Positions 8,659-13,322 of a stretch of DNA of 13,322 nucleotides are shown here, one piece after another. Source of the stretch: Lachnoclostridium sp. UBA7482 (GTDB lineage: Bacteria; Bacillota; Clostridia; Lachnospirales; Lachnospiraceae); the NCBI GenBank assembly GCA_002479645.1, contig DLOO01000029.1, positions 1 to 13,322 on the forward strand, read 5' to 3'. Made by a program: the position numbers and the translations under genes. The notes below the pieces were generated by a model. It was not told the origin of the DNA. It was given only the letters and a program-made list of their open reading frames with translations, and ran no database searches. Each line of letters begins with the position of its first letter. Position 1 is the stretch's first letter.

Positions 8659-10020
8659 TTAAGGATTGATTTTATTTTTTAATAATTCAATTGTCGAGCG
8701 AATTGTTTCGTCGGATCTGTAATCAGAGGAAACTTTTTTGAATGCATAATGTACGGTAGAGTGATCTCTTCCTCCGATGGACTTGCCGATTTCATCAAGT
8801 GAGAGAGGAGTCAGCTCCTTGCAAAGATACATGGCAATCTGTCTGGGATATGCAATGTTTCTGCTCTTATTTGATGAAATAATCTGAGAAGAGGTAATTT
8901 CGTAATGTTCCGCAACAACATCCAAAATTAAATCCAAAGTGACGGTCTTTTTGGAATCCGGTGAAATAATATCTTTCAAGGCTTCCTGCGTCAGAGAAAG
9001 AGTAATTTCTTTCTTCTGAAGCCTTCCGTATGCAATGATTTTCGTCAATGCACCTTCCAGTTCACGGATGTTGGATTTAATGTTGGTTGCAATGTAGTTG
9101 AGAATCTCATCCGAAATTATAATTTTGCTGGATTCGTTTTTCTTACGAAGAATAGCCATACGGGTTTCAAATGCCGGCGGCTGAATATCAACGGTAAGTC
9201 CCCATTCAAAACGGGAGCGAAGACGTTCATCCAGGGTACGAAGTTCTCTCGGAGGTTTGTCCGAGGAAATAATTACCTGACGGCCGGAATCCTTCATCTC
9301 ATTAAAAGTATGGAAAAATTCTTCCTGCGTTCTCTCCTTATTAATAAGAAACTGAATATCATCAATCAAAAATACATCATTGTTACGATATTTTTCACGA
9401 AATTCTTCGGAAGCAGTATTACCGGATTGAATTGCCTTAACCAGGTCATTGGTAAAAGTCTCGCTTGTGACATAAAGAACCTTTTTGGAAGGATCCATAT
9501 CCAGAATATAATTCGCGATGGAATACATTAAATGCGTTTTTCCAAGACCGGGACCTCCGTAAATGTAAAGAGGGTTAAATGATTCTCCGGGAGCTTCCGC
9601 AACAGCCAAAGCTGCAGCATGTGCAGTGTTATTGTTATCGCCTACGACAAAGTTGTCGAAGGTATATTGAGGATTCAGGTAACGAGCCCTGCCGGGAGTG
9701 GAAGAATTGAGAACTGCCTTTTTTTCATTCTCCATTTTCTTAATCTGAGAACGGAGAACAAAATTCAGTTCATAGTCTTCATTTAATATTTCGGCAATTG
9801 CTACCTTAATATATGTACTGTAACGATTCTGAATAAATCCGAGATTATTGCTGTTAATAATCGTATCGTCTACAATCAGGGTAAGGATATTATCTTCTGT
9901 ATCATAAATCTTCAAAGGTAAGATCCAGGTACGAAAAGATACATCGGGTACAGCAAATTCAGTACGAATATATTCCAGAATATCATTCCATCGTTCCTCA
10001 ATCATCTGTTTCGTATACAT
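8659..10020 (-). CDS. dnaA: Chromosomal replication initiator DnaA
   Basis: DnaA is the AAA+ ATPase that binds DnaA boxes and melts oriC. It has 453 residues, the standard length. Domain I is N-terminal (WNDILEYIRTEF, 11-22). A short linker follows to about 112. The AAA+ core has Walker A GGPGLGKT (155-162), Walker B FLIDDIQ (217-223), sensor 1 SSDKPP (252-257), arginine-rich RLRSRFEWG (266-274) and sensor 2 NIRELEGAL (317-325). Domain IV is a helix-turn-helix with the DnaA signature GGRDHSTVHYA (416-426). The frame is open 12 codons further upstream, but Met at 10020 is chosen because GGAGG (10026-10030) lies 5 bases away and MYTKQM fits the family. Its promoter and DnaA-box-like sites lie upstream, consistent with autoregulation. 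Confidence 0.98.
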   Translation of the reverse strand: MYTKQMIEERWNDILEYIRTEFAVPDVSFRTWILPLKIYDTEDNILTLIVDDTIINSNNLGFIQNRYSTYIKVAIAEILNEDYELNFVLRSQIKKMENEKKAVLNSSTPGRARYLNPQYTFDNFVVGDNNNTAHAAALAVAEAPGESFNPLYIYGGPGLGKTHLMYSIANYILDMDPSKKVLYVTSETFTNDLVKAIQSGNTASEEFREKYRNNDVFLIDDIQFLINKERTQEEFFHTFNEMKDSGRQVIISSDKPPRELRTLDERLRSRFEWGLTVDIQPPAFETRMAILRKKNESSKIIISDEILNYIATNIKSNIRELEGALTKIIAYGRLQKKEITLSLTQEALKDIISPDSKKTVTLDLILDVVAEHYEITSSQIISSNKSRNIAYPRQIAMYLCKELTPLSLDEIGKSIGGRDHSTVHYAFKKVSSDYRSDETIRSTIELLKNKINP

Positions 10021-10035
10021 GTAAACCTCCAAAAT

Positions 10036-10053
10036 GCGTCTATGAAAAGACGC
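10036..10053 (-). other. Hairpin in the dnaA mRNA leader
   Basis: GCGTCT (10036-10041) and AGACGC (10048-10053) form a perfect 6-pair stem with a 6-base loop. In the dnaA transcript it lies five bases before the GGAGG ribosome site (10026-10030), so it could affect translation or mRNA stability. This position-based role is inference. Confidence 0.5.
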
Positions 10054-10068
10054 CAAAAAATCAATTTA

Positions 10069-10097
10069 ATTATACTATAAAATGCAAATTTAATCAA
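10069..10097 (-). promoter_or_regulatory. dnaA promoter
   Basis: On the minus strand, TTGATT (10092-10097, 4 of 6) is followed by a 17-base spacer and a perfect TATAAT (10069-10074). The predicted start is near 10062, giving a ~42-base leader. The cluster of DnaA-box-like sites begins ~40 bases upstream of the -35 element. Confidence 0.82.
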
Positions 10098-10137
10098 TCT
10101 TTTTTGAGAGAATATAATTAAGGAAGAAATACACTGT

Positions 10138-10234
10138 TTATTCACAATAATCAACAGGTTATCAACAATAAAAATGTAGAAAAAACGGGAATTATAAGAG
10201 GTTATTAACATACCTGTGGATATTTTTTTCAACA
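10138..10234. promoter_or_regulatory. Cluster of DnaA-box-like sites upstream of dnaA
   Basis: Plus-strand sites are TTATTCACA (10138-10146, fits TTATNCACA), TAATCAACA (10148-10156, two mismatches), TTATCAACA (10159-10167, one mismatch), TTATTAACA (10202-10210, two mismatches) and TTTTCAACA (10226-10234, two mismatches). TGTGGATAT (10215-10223) is ATATCCACA on the minus strand, with one mismatch. The cluster lies between the dnaA and rpmH promoters, as in Firmicutes origins. The weaker members may be chance matches in AT-rich DNA. Confidence 0.75.
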
Positions 10235-10303
10235 ATCTCAAAAAAACAGGACGATTTTTTTTATAATTTTTCTTGAAAAACAGATTGTTTATAAAAAAAT
10301 AAC

Positions 10304-10332
10304 TTGACGAACGGAAACAGGATAACTATAAT
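10304..10332 (+). promoter_or_regulatory. rpmH operon promoter
   Basis: TTGACG (10304-10309, 5 of 6) is followed by a 17-base spacer and a perfect TATAAT (10327-10332). The predicted start is near 10339, giving a ~50-base leader before rpmH. It is divergent from the dnaA promoter and should drive rpmH and the downstream genes. Confidence 0.88.
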
Positions 10333-10388
10333 AGAGAATGCAGTTTTATCGAAAGGTAGGACAAGTATATCCGGGAGGTACCTCTTAT

Positions 10389-10523
10389 ATGAAGATGACA
10401 TTTCAGCCTAAGAAGAAGAGCCATGCCAGAGTTCATGGATTCCGTCAGAGAATGCTGACAGCAAACGGAAGAAAAGTTCTTTCTGCCAGAAGAGCAAAGG
10501 GAAGACATAAGATTTCCGCTTAG
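10389..10523 (+). CDS. rpmH: 50S ribosomal protein L34
   Basis: L34 is a small, highly basic protein of the large ribosomal subunit. It has 44 residues, the family norm, with the signature [20 protein letters not shown] and then [19 protein letters not shown]. The ATG at 10389 has GGGAGG (10373-10378) 10 bases upstream. An ATG two codons later would be 16 bases from it and is less likely. The frame stays open upstream of the start, but that extension has no ribosome site and no family similarity. It is the first gene of the rpmH-rnpA-yidD-yidC-jag cluster and diverges from dnaA. A hairpin overlapping its stop codon may attenuate transcription into rnpA. Confidence 0.98.
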   Translation: MKMTFQPKKKSHARVHGFRQRMLTANGRKVLSARRAKGRHKISA

Positions 10524-10551
10524 GTCGCATTTAGTGTGACCTTTTCCTTTT
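10522..10551 (+). terminator. Attenuator-like hairpin between rpmH and rnpA
   Basis: AGGTCGCA (10522-10529) pairs with TGTGACCT (10535-10542), giving 8 pairs including one G-U around a 5-base loop. TTTCCTTTT follows. The 5' arm begins inside the rpmH TAG stop codon, so a terminating ribosome would cover part of the stem. Because the next gene starts 42 bases before the next likely signal and no new promoter is evident, partial termination that gives more L34 than RnpA is the likeliest role. Confidence 0.65.
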
Positions 10552-10584
10552 CTATGGGAAAATTCAGGAATGGGAGGATATAAC

Positions 10585-10953
10585 ATGAAACATCCATTGC
10601 CCACTCTAAAAAATCAACAGGAATTCGGCAACGTTTACCGGAATGGTAAATCGTATGTCAACCGCTATCTTGTCATGTATGTGATTGACAATGATAGAGA
10701 TTACAACAGAATAGGAATCAGCGTAAGCAAGAAGGTGGGAAACAGTGTTGTAAGACATCGTGTGACCCGCTTGATTCGAGAAGGCTTGCGCGAAAACGGT
10801 GGAATGTTTATCAAAGGGATAGACATCATCGTAATTGCTCGCGGAGCAGCGAAGGGAAAGGGACAGAAGGAGATTACCGGTGCGATTATGCATTTGGCAG
10901 GTCTTCATAAGCTGATTGAAAAATCAGAATCTGTCGATGCGAAGCAGGAATGA
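10585..10953 (+). CDS. rnpA: Ribonuclease P protein component
   Basis: This is the basic protein cofactor of RNase P. It binds the RnpB ribozyme and pre-tRNA 5' leaders and supports tRNA maturation. It has 122 residues, the usual length. The N-terminal [17 protein letters not shown] is the family's leader-binding region. The core [20 protein letters not shown] leads into TRLIREGLR, the positively charged RNR-type helix; the middle Asn of the RNR motif is His here (RHR). The start at 10585 has GGGAGG (10572-10577) 7 bases upstream. An ATG five codons earlier overlaps that ribosome site and is rejected. The stop is separated from yidD by one base. There is no obvious promoter of its own. Confidence 0.97.
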   Translation: MKHPLPTLKNQQEFGNVYRNGKSYVNRYLVMYVIDNDRDYNRIGISVSKKVGNSVVRHRVTRLIREGLRENGGMFIKGIDIIVIARGAAKGKGQKEITGAIMHLAGLHKLIEKSESVDAKQE

Positions 10954-10954
10954 T

Positions 10955-11167
10955 ATGAAAAGATTACTAATCGGACTTGTCAGGTTTTACAGAAAATATA
11001 TTACCCCTTTCAAGGGGAGATCATGCTGCATTTATGTTCCCACCTGTTCACAGTATGCAATTGAAGCATTGGAGAAGTACGGTGCGTTAAAGGGAAGTTA
11101 TCTCGCAATTAAGAGAATATTGAGATGCAATCCATTTTCCAAGGGAGGCATTGATCCCGTACCGTAA
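10955..11167 (+). CDS. yidD: Membrane protein insertion efficiency factor YidD
   Basis: YidD is a small membrane-associated protein that aids insertion of membrane proteins, acting with YidC. Its 70 residues contain the conserved RFYRKYITP (10-18), [17 protein letters not shown] (23-39) and [15 protein letters not shown] (56-70) segments. Conserved cysteines lie at 24, 25, 31 and 58. The N-terminus is short and amphipathic, with no true signal peptide. The ATG is one base after the rnpA stop, with AGGA (10946-10949) 5 bases upstream inside rnpA, so translation is probably coupled. The reading frame continues upstream inside rnpA, but that part is out of family. yidC follows after 15 bases. 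Confidence 0.96.
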   Translation: MKRLLIGLVRFYRKYITPFKGRSCCIYVPTCSQYAIEALEKYGALKGSYLAIKRILRCNPFSKGGIDPVP

Positions 11168-11182
11168 TAAAGGAGAAATCTC

Positions 11183-12517
11183 ATGAATTTATTGTTTTTC
11201 ACGCAGCAGGGAGGCTTTTTGAAGCCCTTTGCATGGGTAATGGGAGAAATCCTCAATGTAATTTATAAGCTTTGTTCTTTGATGGGCATTGCAAATATTG
11301 CATTATGTATTGTTATCTTTACTGTTGTTGTAAAGATGCTGATGCTTCCGCTTACCGTTAAGCAGCAGAAGTTTTCAAAGGTTTCCGCGAAGATGAATCC
11401 GGAGCTGCAGGAGCTTCAAAAGAAGTATGCCGGTGCAGACCGCACCAATCAGGCCGTCATGATGAAGATGCAGCAGGAACAGCAGGAAATCTACCGGAAG
11501 TACGGCGCAAGTCCTTTGGGCGGGTGCTTGCCGCTGTTGATTACTCTGCCGATTATTTTTGCATTGTATCGTGTTATTTATGCAATTCCCGCATACGTAG
11601 ACGATGTAAACGAACAGTATAAGAGCGTTGCCAATGCAATTATTAACGAATATGGTAACGAGCAGGATTTCAACTACAAAAAGGCTTTGGAAGAATTTTG
11701 TTCTGCAAATAAGATTCAGATTCGTACAAAAGCCAAAAATGCCGAAAATGATACAAATCGTGTCATTGACATTCTTTCCGTATTTAACACCACCGGCTGG
11801 GAAAAGCTTAAGAAAGGTGAACAGATACTCAAAGACGGAAGTCCGGATGACAAATATAAGAACTGGAATGCAATGGTTGCAAAGGATTCCTTTTCCAACG
11901 TTATGGAATCACAGGAAAAGAAAATTGACCAGATTCTGAAAATCAACGTGTTGTTCGGCAAATTTAATATTTTGGATAATCCGAATTTGAAGTCGATTAC
12001 ACTTCTGATTCCGATTTTGGCAGCCCTTCTTCAATTCTTACAGGGTAAGATCAGTATGGCTGTCAACAAGACAAGTGACAATTCTAAGAAAAATGACGAT
12101 CCTATGGGTAACAGCATGAAGACGATGAACACGGTTATGCCGGTTATGTCCGGTTTTATCTGTTTCATGCTTCCGGTCGGTGTAGGTATTTACTGGATTG
12201 CGAACAGTGGTGTAACTATCATCCAGCAGCTTGCAATCAATAAGTATCTCGACAAGATTGACATTGACGAAATGGTTGAGGAAAATGCGAAAAAGAAGCA
12301 GGAGCGTTATGAGAAGATGGGTATTGTTTCTACCGGAAATACCACTTCTGATATTGCAAAATCTTCCACAAAGAGTATTTCCAATATGAAAACTTCGGAT
12401 ATTCAATCTAAGAAGCCGGTTATTTCCCAGGATGCAAGAGAAGATCTTTCCAACACCAATAAGGGAAGTATCAGTTCGATTGCAAACATTTTGAAGGAAA
12501 GGAATAAGGATAACTAA
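11183..12517 (+). CDS. yidC: YidC/Oxa1-family membrane protein insertase
   Basis: YidC inserts and folds proteins in the cytoplasmic membrane, alone or with SecYEG. It has 444 residues, long for a Gram-positive YidC. An amphipathic helix (13-35) leads to TM1 (about 36-57), and Lys51 occupies the conserved positive groove position (Arg in B. subtilis SpoIIIJ). The cytoplasmic helical hairpin spans 58-110, and the family segment SPLGGCLPLLITLPI lies at 110-124. The remaining segments are TM2 (about 111-135), TM3 (269-288), TM4 (315-334) and TM5 (335-352). An unusually large hydrophilic external loop (136-268) separates TM2 and TM3. The ~90-residue tail is Ser/Thr/Lys-rich. No lipobox cysteine is seen at the N-terminus, unlike B. 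subtilis SpoIIIJ. Shine-Dalgarno AAGGAG (11170-11175) is 7 bases from ATG. The stop is 2 bases before jag. Confidence 0.96.
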   Translation: MNLLFFTQQGGFLKPFAWVMGEILNVIYKLCSLMGIANIALCIVIFTVVVKMLMLPLTVKQQKFSKVSAKMNPELQELQKKYAGADRTNQAVMMKMQQEQQEIYRKYGASPLGGCLPLLITLPIIFALYRVIYAIPAYVDDVNEQYKSVANAIINEYGNEQDFNYKKALEEFCSANKIQIRTKAKNAENDTNRVIDILSVFNTTGWEKLKKGEQILKDGSPDDKYKNWNAMVAKDSFSNVMESQEKKIDQILKINVLFGKFNILDNPNLKSITLLIPILAALLQFLQGKISMAVNKTSDNSKKNDDPMGNSMKTMNTVMPVMSGFICFMLPVGVGIYWIANSGVTIIQQLAINKYLDKIDIDEMVEENAKKKQERYEKMGIVSTGNTTSDIAKSSTKSISNMKTSDIQSKKPVISQDAREDLSNTNKGSISSIANILKERNKDN

Positions 12518-12519
12518 CA

Positions 12520-13322
12520 ATGGAATATAGAGAGTTCACAGGCAAGACCGTTGACGAAGCAAAGGAAATTGCCTGCAAGGAATTAGGTATTTCCGTTGCT
12601 TCTCTTAACTTTGAAGTTGTTGAGGAAGAGAAGGGCGGATTCCTTGGTTTGTTTAAGAGCGCTAAGATTCGTGTAGCAGTTGCTGATGAAGTAAAGGATG
12701 CAGCAGAGGAAGCTGCAGAAGAAGCAGCTGACAGTGTTAATGCGGTTGCTGAGGCTGTTGCAGCCCAGAGCAATATTTGTCTTAATTACAATGCGGAAAA
12801 TTCTTCCGATACCGCAGTAGAGTTTATCTACCAGATATTGAAGCAGATGGATCTGAAGGCTGACATCTCTGCAGAGGTAAACGAGGAGGAAGAAACTATT
12901 TACATCGATATTGAAGGCGATGATATGGGTTCTTTGATTGGTAAGAGGGGACAGACGTTGGATGCGCTCCAGTATCTGACCAGCCTTGTAGTTAACCGTG
13001 TGTGCGGTAAGTATTACAAGATTAAACTCGATACCGAGAACTATCGTGCCCGCCGTAAGGAAACATTGGAAAATCTGGCAAAGAATATTGCTATGAAGGT
13101 TAAGAAGACACACAGAAGTGTATCTCTTGAGCCAATGAATCCTTATGAGAGAAGAATCATTCATGCAGCACTTCAGAATGACAAATACGTTGAGACTCAA
13201 AGCGAAGGTGAAGAGCCTTACCGTAAGGTTATTGTAAGCATGAAGAAGGGTGTTTCCTACGAAGGCGGACGTTATGGGCGCGGCGGATATGGAAATAACC
13301 GTTACGGTAACAATCGCTACGG
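12520..13322 (+). CDS. jag: Jag/KhpB, KH-R3H RNA-binding protein (3' end cut by window)
   Basis: Jag (KhpB/SpoIIIJ-associated) is an RNA-binding protein encoded next to yidC in many Firmicutes. In streptococci the KhpA/KhpB pair influences cell division and RNA levels. I see 267 codons and no stop before the window end. The Jag-N domain spans about 1-55 (GGFLGLFK at 39-46). An Ala/Glu-rich, probably helical linker follows (56-83), then a KH domain (about 95-170) with the GxxG loop GKRG (141-144). The R3H domain (about 171-243) contains RRIIH (211-215). A Gly/Arg/Tyr/Asn-rich tail begins at about 245 and includes the repeat GNNRY. The ATG is 2 bases after yidC, with AAGGA (12506-12510) 9 bases away. 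mnmE and mnmG commonly follow but are outside the window. Confidence 0.95.
   Translation, partial: MEYREFTGKTVDEAKEIACKELGISVASLNFEVVEEEKGGFLGLFKSAKIRVAVADEVKDAAEEAAEEAADSVNAVAEAVAAQSNICLNYNAENSSDTAVEFIYQILKQMDLKADISAEVNEEEETIYIDIEGDDMGSLIGKRGQTLDALQYLTSLVVNRVCGKYYKIKLDTENYRARRKETLENLAKNIAMKVKKTHRSVSLEPMNPYERRIIHAALQNDKYVETQSEGEEPYRKVIVSMKKGVSYEGGRYGRGGYGNNRYGNNRY
13291..13320 (+). repeat. 15-base tandem repeat encoding GNNRY
   Basis: GGAAATAACCGTTAC (13291-13305) and GGTAACAATCGCTAC (13306-13320) encode the same five residues, Gly-Asn-Asn-Arg-Tyr. They differ by synonymous changes only. The array continues into the window end (GG), so its total length is unknown. It forms part of the jag low-complexity tail. 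Confidence 0.8.

Larger units (their letters stand above)
10021..10388. other. oriC, rpmH-dnaA part (divergent promoter region)
   Basis: This 368-base, AT-rich divergent region holds, from left to right, the dnaA ribosome site, a leader hairpin (10036-10053) and the dnaA promoter (10069-10097). A cluster of DnaA-box-like sites (10138-10234), the rpmH promoter (10304-10332) and the rpmH leader follow. A weak box-like TGTTTATAA (10286-10294, two mismatches on the other strand) also occurs. No gene is seen. Confidence 0.8.

Noticed and set aside
10002..10241. A 79-codon minus-strand open frame upstream of dnaA
   Set aside because: It covers the dnaA promoter, leader and DnaA-box cluster, is low in complexity (Ile, Phe, Leu from AT-rich DNA) and lacks a ribosome site.
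12583..13200. A 205-codon minus-strand open frame opposite jag
   Set aside because: The plus-strand jag frame carries clear KH and R3H motifs and a ribosome site over the same bases. The opposite frame has no such support.

Overview
The window is the chromosomal replication-origin neighbourhood of a low-to-moderate GC Gram-positive bacterium, most likely a member of the Lachnospiraceae (Clostridia). Three things point there. The gene order is rpmH-rnpA-yidD-yidC-jag running one way and dnaA-dnaN-yaaA-recF-gyrB-gyrA running the other. The partial 16S gene has clostridial (cluster XIVa-like) V1-V3 sequence. The Shine-Dalgarno sites are strong, purine-rich Firmicutes sites. I do not assign a genus.

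Left arm, minus strand, transcribed away from the origin. dnaA (8659-10020) comes first, then a 302-base gap holding the likely unwinding site, then dnaN, yaaA, recF, gyrB and gyrA with short gaps (2-100 bases). The gyrA gene ends at a strong bidirectional hairpin terminator (about 1206-1247). Next come a consensus promoter, tRNA-Ser(GCU) (795-882), a second consensus promoter, and the first ~557 bases of a 16S rRNA gene that leaves the window at base 1. The arm therefore carries initiator, sliding clamp, recombination mediator, both gyrase subunits, and then a ribosomal RNA operon whose transcription runs in the same direction as the replication fork.

Right arm, plus strand. A consensus promoter (10304-10332) drives rpmH (L34), rnpA (RNase P protein), yidD, yidC (membrane insertase) and jag/khpB (KH-R3H RNA-binding protein, cut by the window end). 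rpmH and rnpA are separated by a hairpin and U-tract that could set their ratio. rnpA-yidD-yidC-jag are nearly contiguous, with gaps of 1, 15 and 2 bases.

The two intergenic regions around dnaA look like a bipartite oriC of the Bacillus subtilis type. The rpmH-dnaA gap contains several DnaA-box-like sites, three of them spaced 10-11 bases apart. The dnaA-dnaN gap contains a perfect DnaA box, an adjoining degenerate box, a short G/C run and five contiguous DnaA-trio triplets leading into an AT-rich stretch. This is the arrangement known as the basal unwinding system.

I found no mobile element, CRISPR array, defence system or unknown gene cassette. Everything coding is recognisable core genome. 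The points worth a second look are regulatory (origin architecture, leader hairpins, tandem promoters) and a few protein details (Gly at a quinolone-associated GyrA position, a large YidC loop, and an Arg/Gly/Tyr-rich tail on Jag).
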